Positions 15,890-23,263 of a stretch of DNA of 25,855 bases are shown one piece after another. Position 1 is the first letter of the stretch, and each line of letters starts with the position of its first letter. The notes under the pieces were generated by a model, which worked only from the letters and a program-made list of their open reading frames with translations, ran no database searches and had not been told where the DNA came from. Source of the DNA: Flavobacteriaceae bacterium (GTDB lineage: Bacteria; Bacteroidota; Bacteroidia; Flavobacteriales; Flavobacteriaceae); assembly GCA_030834365.1 (NCBI GenBank), contig JAURFJ010000007.1, forward strand, positions 1-25,855, written 5' to 3'. A program made the position numbers and the translations under genes.

Positions 15890-16177
15890 ATGAGACCAAC
15901 CAAAGCTACGCTGAGAACAGCATTACTGTTTTTATTTTTAGGTAGTCTAGGGCTGATTGTGTTTGGATTCACTCTTCCGGCAGAGCGCTCTACTGAGGCT
16001 AACAAATACATCGGCTTCGGAACAGTGGCTATTTTTCTGATCACTATGCCACTTTTTTTGCTGTTGGAGAGCCGAAATAAGCGTATGAAAGACTATTTAC
16101 TCAACGAGGAGAATATTCTAAAAATGCGCGAAAATGAGGAAAAAAAGGTCAAAAAGTCTCAAAAAACAGTAAAATAG
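15890..16177 (+). CDS. Small two-helix membrane protein of unknown function
   Basis: A 95-residue protein that I do not assign to a named family. It has two hydrophobic segments (about 10-29 and 41-59) separated by a short polar loop (PAERSTEANKY). A highly charged C-terminal tail follows (about 60-95), rich in Lys and Glu and helix-like (KMRENEEKKVKKSQKTVK). By the positive-inside rule both termini are probably cytoplasmic. It starts 4 nt after the aspS stop and so is probably co-transcribed with it. Its final codons fall in the hairpin that may terminate the operon. Spacing and composition support a real gene. Confidence 0.7.
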   Translation: MRPTKATLRTALLFLFLGSLGLIVFGFTLPAERSTEANKYIGFGTVAIFLITMPLFLLLESRNKRMKDYLLNEENILKMRENEEKKVKKSQKTVK

Positions 16178-16187
16178 CCCTGTTTTT
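16162..16187. terminator. Putative bidirectional terminator between aspS operon and tadA
   Basis: AAAAACAG (16162-16169) and CTGTTTTT (16180-16187) form an 8-bp inverted repeat with a 10-nt loop. It spans the stop codon of the small membrane protein gene and reaches the stop of the convergent tadA gene, with a further T-run at 16192-16197. The stem is AT-rich and weak, so termination would depend mainly on the U-tract. Confidence 0.4.
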
Positions 16188-16626
16188 AGCGTTTTTTCTG
16201 AAAAAAATCTTGAAGTAATTTCTGCGATTCTTCGGCGTATGGTCCCTGCTCTAAAATGGTTCGCGGATGCAATTCAGGCCCAGTCGTCAGAAATCCGCGC
16301 TTAGGATCTTTTGCTGCATAAACCACCCTAGAGAGTTGCGCCCAGTATAGGGCACCTGCGCACATCGCACAGGGCTCGAGTGTGACATAGAGCGTGCAGT
16401 CGATCAAAAACTTTGCACCAAGAAAATTGGCCGCCGCTGTTACCGCCTGCATCTCGGCATGGGCAGTCACATCGTTTAGTCGCTCGGTGAGGTTATGGCC
16501 TCTACCAATTATGCGGTTATTGGCCACGACCACAGCCCCAACAGGCACTTCGTCGCGCTCGAAGGCCATTTCGGCCTCTTCAAGGGCCTTTTTCATGAAA
16601 TAATTGTCGTCAAAGGGCGTTTCCAC
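16186..16626 (-). CDS. tadA: tRNA-specific adenosine deaminase
   Basis: A 146-residue zinc deaminase of the cytidine deaminase fold that converts A34 to inosine in tRNA-Arg. The active-site motifs are complete: HAE (His56, catalytic Glu58) and PCAMC (Cys86 and Cys89 binding zinc). Substrate-loop sequence TAHAEMQAV and EPCAMCAGALYWAQ are typical of TadA rather than of guanine or cytosine deaminases. It starts with GTG at 16626, 7 nt after a TACCTTTA -7 box; the next ATG is ten codons in and would remove the conserved FDDxYFM start. It is divergent from dxs, with 46 bp between the start codons. Confidence 0.92.
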   Translation of the reverse strand: METPFDDNYFMKKALEEAEMAFERDEVPVGAVVVANNRIIGRGHNLTERLNDVTAHAEMQAVTAAANFLGAKFLIDCTLYVTLEPCAMCAGALYWAQLSRVVYAAKDPKRGFLTTGPELHPRTILEQGPYAEESQKLLQDFFQKKR

Positions 16627-16633
16627 AGCGCTA

Positions 16634-16641
16634 TAAAGGTA
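16634..16641 (-). promoter_or_regulatory. Putative -7 promoter element for tadA
   Basis: The minus strand reads TACCTTTA (TAnnTTTG with the last base changed), 7 nt before the GTG start. It is identical in sequence to the box before the SCO gene, and it faces away from the dxs box 19 bp to the right. Confidence 0.35.
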
Positions 16642-16660
16642 TTCAAATTCACTAAGGTCG

Positions 16661-16668
16661 TAACTTTA
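16661..16668 (+). promoter_or_regulatory. Putative -7 promoter element for dxs
   Basis: TAACTTTA differs from TAnnTTTG only at the last base and lies 4 nt before the GTG start at 16673, implying an essentially leaderless mRNA. The upstream contact region would have to overlap the tadA promoter. Confidence 0.35.
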
Positions 16669-16672
16669 CCCC

Positions 16673-18445
16673 GTGAAATGGTTAACCCAAATCAATGAAC
16701 CAAGTGACCTCAGGTCACTAGCAGAAAAGGCCTTGCCCGAACTCGCTGCTGAGGTGAGAGCGCGCATAATAGAGGTCGTATCGGTGAACGGTGGTCATCT
16801 TGGCGCTAGTCTTGGTGCGGTCGAACTTACCCTAGCCCTTCACTATTGTTTAGATACACCTCGCGACCTGCTAGTCTGGGACGTTGGGCATCAGACGTAT
16901 GCCCATAAAATAATCAGTGGTCGAAATGCAGACTTTGGCAACCTACGGAAATACAAGGGAATGAGTCCGTTTCCGAAGCGTTCAGAGTCGTCCTACGACA
17001 CCTTCGGAACAGGTCACAGCTCAACCTCTATCTCTGCCGCTTTGGGTATGGCCATCGCCTCTGCTCTCAAAGGAGATACAAGTCGACTGCACGTGGCCGT
17101 AATTGGCGATGCTTCGTTAGCCTCAGGAATGGCCTTCGAAGCCTTGAATCACCTGGCCGAAACTCAAGCCAACGTACTGGTCGTTTTAAATGACAATAAT
17201 ATGGGCATAGACAAGGCTACAGGTGCCTTGCGCCATCATCTTCAAGGGCTCAACCAAAGCGAGTCTACTTTTTTTAAGTCACTAAGTTTGCCCTACCAGG
17301 GCCCTATAGACGGACACGATTTAACGGCGCTCACAGCGGCTTTGAATGCTCAAAAGTCCCTTAGCGGCCCTAGAGTGCTTCACGTGCGTACCCTTAAGGG
17401 TAAAGGCCTGGCTTCTGCCGAGGCCGATCAAGTTACTTACCATGCTCCAGGTAAGTTTGAGCCCAAAACGGGAGCGCGCACTGAAGGTGCAGCAGCCTTG
17501 GCTTACCAGGAGATTTTTTCGCACTGTCTTGAAGAACTCTTCGAACGCTACTCGAGTCTTGTAGCCGTAACACCGGCCATGCTTTCTGGCAGTGGACTGT
17601 TAAGTTTAAAGTCGCGATTTGATTCTCGGGTGTTCGATGTAGGTATTGCTGAGCAGCATGCGGTCAGCTTTTCTGCCGGGTTGGCTACACAAGGCTTACT
17701 GCCGATATGTGCCCTCTATTCGACTTTCGCCCAACGAGCCTATGATCAGATTATTCACGACGTTGCCCTGCAAGAGCTTCCGGTAATTTTTGCCATAGAC
17801 CGATCCGGATTGGTCGGAGCCGATGGCCCCACCCATCACGGGGTTTTTGATATTGCCTATCTAAAGGCCATTCCGTCTCTCGAAATCTTCGCCCCTCTAG
17901 ACGCCCAGGAATTAGTGGACCTATTCTATACACTAGTGCTAAAGTTCGAAAAGAATGAGCTGACTCATCCGGTTGCCATTCGCTATCCACGTGGTTCTTC
18001 GGGGCTAACCGAGCATCCGACCCCCAAAGAAATAGACCCTTATCGCGTCAAAAAATTGAGCGAAGACCAGTCTGGGCCTAAGAAAGTCGCCCTTATTAGC
18101 ACAGGTGCCATAGCCGAAGAACTGAGCTCAGTCATTCAATTGCCTGAGGGGGTAGATCATTTTCATTGCACGGCCGTTAAGCCTTTAGATGTTTCGGGTT
18201 TGCAATCACTATTTGAAAACTATAAAGCGGTACTTACGCTCGAAGACGCGGCGGTAAATTCTTCTTTTGGATCTGCTGTGGTTTCTCTAGCACAGCAGTT
18301 AGGGCAACGTATTTCTATAGAATGTATGGGTATCCCTGATCGCTTTATTACCCACGGATCGGTAAGCGCCCTGCGCACAGAAATCGGGCTCGATGCAGCC
18401 TCTATAATCAAGCGTCTACAGCAGACCCTTGATCGTGTGATGTAG
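16673..18445 (+). CDS. dxs: 1-deoxy-D-xylulose-5-phosphate synthase
   Basis: A 590-residue thiamin diphosphate enzyme that joins pyruvate and glyceraldehyde 3-phosphate in the first step of the MEP isoprenoid pathway. DXS features in order: NGGHLGASLG (39-48) with the catalytic His42, WDVGHQTYAHKI (69-80), the ThDP/Mg motif GDAS...LNDNNM (145-177), and the catalytic-Glu segment GIAEQHAVSFSAGLA in the second domain, then RSGLVGADGPTHHG. The third Gly of the usual GDG is Ala here. At 590 residues it is somewhat shorter than the roughly 620 of E. coli DXS, as in related Bacteroidota enzymes. The GTG start follows the -7 box by 4 nt. Its 3' end overlaps convergent dgt by 30 nt. Confidence 0.93.
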   Translation: MKWLTQINEPSDLRSLAEKALPELAAEVRARIIEVVSVNGGHLGASLGAVELTLALHYCLDTPRDLLVWDVGHQTYAHKIISGRNADFGNLRKYKGMSPFPKRSESSYDTFGTGHSSTSISAALGMAIASALKGDTSRLHVAVIGDASLASGMAFEALNHLAETQANVLVVLNDNNMGIDKATGALRHHLQGLNQSESTFFKSLSLPYQGPIDGHDLTALTAALNAQKSLSGPRVLHVRTLKGKGLASAEADQVTYHAPGKFEPKTGARTEGAAALAYQEIFSHCLEELFERYSSLVAVTPAMLSGSGLLSLKSRFDSRVFDVGIAEQHAVSFSAGLATQGLLPICALYSTFAQRAYDQIIHDVALQELPVIFAIDRSGLVGADGPTHHGVFDIAYLKAIPSLEIFAPLDAQELVDLFYTLVLKFEKNELTHPVAIRYPRGSSGLTEHPTPKEIDPYRVKKLSEDQSGPKKVALISTGAIAEELSSVIQLPEGVDHFHCTAVKPLDVSGLQSLFENYKAVLTLEDAAVNSSFGSAVVSLAQQLGQRISIECMGIPDRFITHGSVSALRTEIGLDAASIIKRLQQTLDRVM

Positions 18446-19762
18446 TTGAATAGCTTGACTATCTGAGAGGCTAGCCACAAAACTTGAGGCCTCTAACAAG
18501 TTCAAATAGATCGAATCTTTAGGAAGGTCGTGCGCCTCAAAGTCAAAACGCTTTAAAATCAATTGGTCGAAAGCTGTTGCTTGATCTAGACTCTTGTTTA
18601 CAAGCGCATTACAGAAAACATCGAGCAGCGATTCGATGATGCGGTATCCGGCAATTTCTTTTTCGATGACCTCGTCAGACTGATAGAGGTACTTCACGCT
18701 TAGGTCAATGATGTCTCTAACCTGTGCGCTGTATTGACTGCGATCGAGTAAGCTTGAGCTGAAGCTACCCGATAACAACTCGCTTTCATGCGATTCGAAT
18801 AGCATGACGGCATCTTGCACTAAGGTGTTTATAGCTAGGGCCCTTAGGTAGCCCAGTCGATCGGCTGTGGTTTTCAAGCCACGGTACTTAGCCGTATCAA
18901 TTTGATGCTTAACCAAGTTTATGAGGTTCTCAAGGGCGTAATCTTCTGATATCAGTTTGAGATTGATGGCGTCTTCGAAATCGATTAGGGTATAGCAGAT
19001 ATCGTCAGCCGCCTCAACGAGGTATACGAGCGGATGCCGCTCGAACCCATAGTCAGCTCTGGCCTTAAGGCCGAGCTCTGTTGCAATCTGTTCAAAACTC
19101 GATTGGTTGGCCTTGAAATAGCCGTACTTTTTGTCGGCAATGTGCTTGCTCGGTTTGTGTGGCAATGAAGCCTTAGGGTATTTGGTAAAGGCTCCGAGGG
19201 TCGCGTAGCTCAGACGCAGCCCTCCGGGTATACCCTCGCGGTCTTCGGTAAGCAGTTTGAATCCGTTGGCGTTTCCTTCAAAGCGGCAGAGGTCTTCGTA
19301 TTCTTGCGCATCTAGTTTGGGGCAAAACTGTTTGCCAGATCCCGCTCGAAAATAATTGCCAATGGCCTGCTCTCCGCTGTGGCCAAAGGGCGGATTTCCA
19401 ATGTCGTGAGCTAGTGCCGCAGCCGCTACGATAGCCCCAAAGTCATTGAAGCGATAGCCCATTTGCTTTAACTCAGGGTGCCGCTCAAGCACAATAGACC
19501 CCGCTAGGCGCCCCAAGCTTCTTCCTACTACCGACACTTCTAAACTGTGCGTTAGCCGGGTGTGAACAAAATTTCTATGAGAGGCAGACTGAACCGGAAG
19601 CGGAACCACCTGTGTCTTGTCTTGAAGACTTCTGAAGCTACTTGAAAATATAATGCGGTCGTAGTCGACCTCAAAACCAAGCCGCACCTCGTCTTGATCT
19701 TTGCGCGCTCTAGGCTCGGTATCTAAATGACGTCTGAGTGATAGTAGCTGCTCCCAATTCAT
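18416..19762 (-). CDS. dgt: Deoxyguanosine triphosphate triphosphohydrolase (dGTPase, HD domain)
   Basis: A 448-residue HD-domain hydrolase that splits dNTPs, classically dGTP, into the nucleoside and tripolyphosphate. The metal ligands stand out: His72 in HTRLTHSLEVS, and His119-Asp120 in LAHDIGNPPFGHSGEQAI. The next conserved block RFEGNANGFKLL also belongs to the dGTPase family, as does FSSSFRSLQDKTQVVP near the N-terminus. It probably controls dNTP balance and may help in phage defence, as shown for some relatives. It is the last gene of yicC-gmk-nadD-dgt, 18 nt after nadD, and its tail overlaps convergent dxs by 30 nt. Confidence 0.93.
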   Translation of the reverse strand: MNWEQLLSLRRHLDTEPRARKDQDEVRLGFEVDYDRIIFSSSFRSLQDKTQVVPLPVQSASHRNFVHTRLTHSLEVSVVGRSLGRLAGSIVLERHPELKQMGYRFNDFGAIVAAAALAHDIGNPPFGHSGEQAIGNYFRAGSGKQFCPKLDAQEYEDLCRFEGNANGFKLLTEDREGIPGGLRLSYATLGAFTKYPKASLPHKPSKHIADKKYGYFKANQSSFEQIATELGLKARADYGFERHPLVYLVEAADDICYTLIDFEDAINLKLISEDYALENLINLVKHQIDTAKYRGLKTTADRLGYLRALAINTLVQDAVMLFESHESELLSGSFSSSLLDRSQYSAQVRDIIDLSVKYLYQSDEVIEKEIAGYRIIESLLDVFCNALVNKSLDQATAFDQLILKRFDFEAHDLPKDSIYLNLLEASSFVASLSDSQAIQLHHTIKGLL

Positions 19763-19780
19763 ATGCGTGTGCGTTTCAAG

Positions 19781-20386
19781 TTAGAGGTATAGTCCTTTAG
19801 CGTCAATGTAGTTCCAAACCTCGTCAGGAAGTAATGGCCTCACCTCGTGACCTAAGCGCAGCTGCTCGCGCACATGAGAGGCAGAGAGCTCAATGATCGG
19901 AGCGGTAATTCGTACCACATTCGGGTGCCGCGACACCTCTTCGTCGGCTGTTTGGTTTGGGGCTTTTACCCTAGGGTAAACCAGTATGCGGTAACGCTCG
20001 AGTAGCACTTTATAATTTTTCCACTTGTGAAAATAAACCAAGTTGTCTTCACCCATGATTAGACTAAAATCGATTGAATACCCAAACTTTTCTTCGAGAT
20101 GGGCAAGGGTGTCTGCGGTATAGCTTGGCGTGGGTAGCGAAAACTCAATATCTACGGCTTTGAATTTGGGATAGCTGGCAATGGCATCGTACACCATATG
20201 GTAACGGTCTTGATTGCTGGCTAGGCTGTCTTTTTGTTTAAAAGGGCTTTTAGGAGTAATGACGAACCAGACCTCTTTTAGGTCTAGATTCTCTACTATG
20301 TGATTGGCTAAAAACAGGTGTGCGCGGTGCATCGGATTAAAGGTTCCGAAGAATAAGCCTACCTTTTTTCGCTGCCCTTCGCTCAT
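19781..20386 (-). CDS. nadD: Nicotinate-nucleotide adenylyltransferase
   Basis: A 201-residue nucleotidyltransferase that makes deamido-NAD from nicotinate mononucleotide and ATP. The signatures are GLFFGTFNPMHRAHL (10-24), containing the HxxH form of the ATP-binding motif (His20, His23), and the C-terminal ELSASHVREQL, the IS-x-S-x-x-R motif. The length is standard. Its start overlaps the gmk stop by 4 nt (ATGA), so the two are translationally coupled; this order follows yicC in many Bacteroidota. Confidence 0.93.
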   Translation of the reverse strand: MSEGQRKKVGLFFGTFNPMHRAHLFLANHIVENLDLKEVWFVITPKSPFKQKDSLASNQDRYHMVYDAIASYPKFKAVDIEFSLPTPSYTADTLAHLEEKFGYSIDFSLIMGEDNLVYFHKWKNYKVLLERYRILVYPRVKAPNQTADEEVSRHPNVVRITAPIIELSASHVREQLRLGHEVRPLLPDEVWNYIDAKGLYL

Positions 20387-20961
20387 GAGTTTAGAAAATT
20401 AGCTACTAGGTGCTCCGCATCTTTTAAGGCGTTCTCTAGCACGTCATTAATTAAGATCTGATCAAAGTCACTGGCTTTTTTAAGCTCTGCTTCAGCCTTT
20501 GCTACGCGTACCTCTACTTGATCGGTGCTGTCGGTTTGACGGTCTATCAGTCGCTGTCTCAATGCCTCAACGCTAGGTGGGCGCACAAAAACGGTCAAGG
20601 TCTGTTCGCGAAATTGGCGTTTTAGGGCTAGGCCTCCATCAACGTCTATGTCAAAGAGTACGGCCTTCTTAGACTTCCAAATGCGCTCAATCTCAGAAGC
20701 TAAGGTGCCGTAATAAACACCCGGATACACCTCTTCCCATTCGATAAAATCACCCTTTTCTATGCGTCTTTTAAACTCGGATACGCTCAGAAAATAGTAG
20801 TCTTCTGCATCTTTTTCGGCGCCCCTAGGAAGCCTGGTGGTTGCCGACACGGAAAAGGCTAAAGGCAAGTTGGTTTTTTCCAAAAGATGCCGCACAATGG
20901 TGGTTTTTCCGCTGCCAGAAGGAGCGGAGAATACGATGAGCTTACGGGTGTCAGAGTACAT
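20383..20961 (-). CDS. gmk: Guanylate kinase
   Basis: A 192-residue P-loop kinase phosphorylating GMP to GDP. The Walker A motif APSGSGKTT is at 13-21, followed by the GMP-binding block SATTRLPRGAEKDAEDYYFLS and the Walker B-like LFDIDVDGG. A longer frame reaches ATG 20988, but that would overlap yicC by 38 nt and add nine residues absent in the family. I choose ATG 20961, which leaves an 11-nt overlap with yicC and a normal Gmk N-terminus. Confidence 0.93.
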   Translation of the reverse strand: MYSDTRKLIVFSAPSGSGKTTIVRHLLEKTNLPLAFSVSATTRLPRGAEKDAEDYYFLSVSEFKRRIEKGDFIEWEEVYPGVYYGTLASEIERIWKSKKAVLFDIDVDGGLALKRQFREQTLTVFVRPPSVEALRQRLIDRQTDSTDQVEVRVAKAEAELKKASDFDQILINDVLENALKDAEHLVANFLNS

Positions 20962-21808
20962 TGAGCGACTGTTCTTTGATCTTTTCAAGGGCGTCTTTCA
21001 TCTGAACCACCTCGCGCTGAATACCTGAGTGATTGGCTTTGGATCCAATGGTGTTAATTTCTCTTCCTAATTCTTGCGCAATGAAGCCCAGTTTTTTTCC
21101 GACCGCCTCTTCCGCTAATGTTGTTTGAAAGTACTCTATATGATTTCTAAGGCGTACCCGTTCTTCATTGATGTCGAACTTCTCGATATAATAGATCAGC
21201 TCTTGTTCAAAACGGTTTTCGTCTATTTTTTGTTCTAAGGTGTCTATGGCCTCCCTCAGCTTGGTTCGTTGGTTGTCGGTGCGCTCGCTATCAAGTGCAT
21301 TTATACGTCCAAGCCCTAACTCGATTTGACGGAGATTAGACAGAATGTCTTCTTGCAGCTCTTTTCCTTCTTGAGTTCTGAAGGCGTGAAAGGCCTCTAC
21401 CGCGCGATCGGCAACTTGAAAAAGCTTGACTTCCCAAGATTGATCTTCGAGCACTTCTTTTTCTTGTGAAACCGCATCGGGTAGCCTTAGCGCCAAGGCG
21501 AGCTGACTGAGCCGGTCTCCTTCAGCGATGGCGTCGATTTGTTCGAGATAGCGATTTATGACCTCCTGGTTCAGTTGAGCCTGAGGGTTTAGTTGTTGCC
21601 CGCTAAGTTGAATATAGACTTCTACTTTTCCTCTGATGATGGCGTCTGACAGCCGTTTGCGCAGGTTGAGTTCATGTGTTCTCAAAGCCTGAGGCAATCG
21701 CACAGAGAGATCGAGGTTTTTGCTGTTGAGCGACTTGATCTCAACGCTCAAGGTTTCTTCTTCGAAGCGTTCTTCGGCCCGGCCATATCCGGTCATTGAC
21801 TGTAACAT
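20951..21808 (-). CDS. yicC: YicC family endoribonuclease
   Basis: A 285-residue protein with the family opening MLQSMTGYGRAEE and the C-terminal DUF1732 block (QELGREINTIGSKANHSGIQREVVQMKDALEKIKEQSLNVL in outline, ending the protein). E. coli YicC is reported to act as an RNase, and relatives are needed for stationary-phase survival. A GTG at 21814 is in frame, but it coincides with the last base of the -7 box TACCTTTG, so ATG 21808 is the real start. It leads the yicC-gmk-nadD-dgt operon, with its own promoter 27 nt downstream of the DUF1080 gene. Confidence 0.9.
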   Translation of the reverse strand: MLQSMTGYGRAEERFEEETLSVEIKSLNSKNLDLSVRLPQALRTHELNLRKRLSDAIIRGKVEVYIQLSGQQLNPQAQLNQEVINRYLEQIDAIAEGDRLSQLALALRLPDAVSQEKEVLEDQSWEVKLFQVADRAVEAFHAFRTQEGKELQEDILSNLRQIELGLGRINALDSERTDNQRTKLREAIDTLEQKIDENRFEQELIYYIEKFDINEERVRLRNHIEYFQTTLAEEAVGKKLGFIAQELGREINTIGSKANHSGIQREVVQMKDALEKIKEQSLNVL

Positions 21809-21813
21809 GGCCA

Positions 21814-21821
21814 CAAAGGTA
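21814..21821 (-). promoter_or_regulatory. -7 promoter element for the yicC-gmk-nadD-dgt operon
   Basis: The minus strand reads TACCTTTG, an exact TAnnTTTG match, only 5 nt before the yicC ATG at 21808. It lies between the stop codon of the DUF1080 gene and yicC, so it separates two operons that run in the same direction; a leaderless mRNA is implied. Confidence 0.5.
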
Positions 21822-21835
21822 GCAAATAGCCCGTT

Positions 21836-23263
21836 CTAGTCGTTCAGTCTTCGTACCCAGATATTGCGGTAACTCACTCTAGAGTTATCTCTGTGGTCTT
21901 GAAGTCGTAAAGGGGCCTCGCCATGAGGCTCGTTTTTCGGCCAACCGGTATACGGAGTAGTTCCTTTGATCTCAATGTGATCGTGAATCAACACGCCGTT
22001 GTGAAAAAGGGTGAGCGTTCCTGACTTGGTCTTGGCACCAGACTCGTCGAATTGCGGAGCGTGATACACCGCATCAAAGCTGTTCCACTCTCCAGATGGA
22101 GTAGACGCCATAGCAAGTGGAACATGCTGCTTGTAGATCGATCCAACCTGTCCGTTGACATAGGTGGGGTTCTGGTTGTTGTCAAGCACCTGAATTTCGT
22201 AAAGCTCCTGCAAGAAAATACCGCTATTTGCGCGAGACTGATTAGCGCCCATGACCTCGGCAGGTGAGCGCCATTCGATATGCAACTGCATGCTGCTAAA
22301 CGACTCTTTAGTGCGAATGTCTCCGGTTTTGTCAGCAACGGTCATACTGCCGTCTTCGTTTAAGGTCCATGCAGCAGCTCCACCGTCTGCGCTTTCCCAG
22401 CCGTCTAGACTGGTTCCATCAAATAGCACAATGGCGTCGCTTGGAGCGCCTTGATCAGCAGCTGGGGTAACCTTAGGAACAAAGGGCTCGTAAAGTTCGG
22501 TTGCTCTAGGATCAGTGGGTTCTTCGGTGAGTTCAGGCTTGGGAATTCTGCGAACGCGAATGTTTCTGAAGGACACTTGGTCTCCGTGGTCTTGAAGCCC
22601 TATTTTGCCCGTTCTGTATTTTCCGAATAAATCCCAGTTGGCGAATTTCGATTGGGCTACCATCTCTTGCCAGGCCGCTCCATGAAGTGGAAATTCAACT
22701 ACTTTTTCTCCGTTCAGAATAACATGGCCTTGATTGGCGTGATGATCGATTAAGATAGAAAAGCTGTTCCACTCACCTGCAGGCTTGGTCACATCTGAGC
22801 TAGGAGCAACCATGTCGTAAAGGGCCCCGGCCTGATGGGTTTCCCCAGCCTTTGCATCGGGGTGACGCAAGTTGTCAAGCACCTGAATCTCTGGGCCAGT
22901 TAGGTAAGGTTCTCCGAGACGCTTGTCTTCGATGACTCCGTAGAAGATACCGCTATTAGCTCCCTCTGCTACTTTCCATTCCAGTTCGAGCTCAAAGCTG
23001 TGAAAGTTTTCTTTAGTCACTAGGTTATGTCCTCTAGTGTTGGGCTGCGGATTGAATACCATTGCCCCGTCTACTATCGTCCAGGCGTCGCTTACTTCGC
23101 CTCCATTATAGCGTTGCCATTTGTCAAATGAGGTTCCGTCGAATAGTACCTCCCAATCGGCCTCGCTTGAAGCAGCGGCTGAGGACGCCGTTGAGGTAGT
23201 TTGTGCACAATTGGTCAAGAGTAATGCGCCTGCAAGCAGGGCAATCGTGTAGCTTAATTTCAT
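21836..23263 (-). CDS. Lipoprotein with two DUF1080 (3-keto-disaccharide hydrolase) domains
   Basis: A 475-residue exported lipoprotein: signal helix ending LLTNC, with Cys19 as the lipid site and a Ser/Ala-rich linker. Two concanavalin-like DUF1080 domains follow. The first is about 37-245 (VLFDGTSFDKWQ ... NSGIFYGVIED ... EIQVLDN ... GEWNSFSI ... IGLQDHGDQVSFRNIRVRRI). The second is about 277-473 (VLFDGTSLDGWE ... NSGIFLQELYEIQVLDN ... GEWNSFDAV ... LRLQDHRDNSRVSYRNIWVRRL). The matching motifs show tandem duplication. The family includes hydrolases of 3-keto-glycosides. It is the last gene of the sugar cluster; its ATG overlaps the stop of the TIM-barrel gene by 4 nt. Both copies retain the conserved blocks, so neither is obviously dead. 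Confidence 0.9.
   Translation of the reverse strand: MKLSYTIALLAGALLLTNCAQTTSTASSAAASSEADWEVLFDGTSFDKWQRYNGGEVSDAWTIVDGAMVFNPQPNTRGHNLVTKENFHSFELELEWKVAEGANSGIFYGVIEDKRLGEPYLTGPEIQVLDNLRHPDAKAGETHQAGALYDMVAPSSDVTKPAGEWNSFSILIDHHANQGHVILNGEKVVEFPLHGAAWQEMVAQSKFANWDLFGKYRTGKIGLQDHGDQVSFRNIRVRRIPKPELTEEPTDPRATELYEPFVPKVTPAADQGAPSDAIVLFDGTSLDGWESADGGAAAWTLNEDGSMTVADKTGDIRTKESFSSMQLHIEWRSPAEVMGANQSRANSGIFLQELYEIQVLDNNQNPTYVNGQVGSIYKQHVPLAMASTPSGEWNSFDAVYHAPQFDESGAKTKSGTLTLFHNGVLIHDHIEIKGTTPYTGWPKNEPHGEAPLRLQDHRDNSRVSYRNIWVRRLND

Noticed and set aside
18416..19762. dgt as part of a phage-defence island
   Set aside because: The neighbours are core genes (yicC, gmk, nadD, dxs), with no toxin, nuclease or integrase nearby, so a housekeeping role is more likely.
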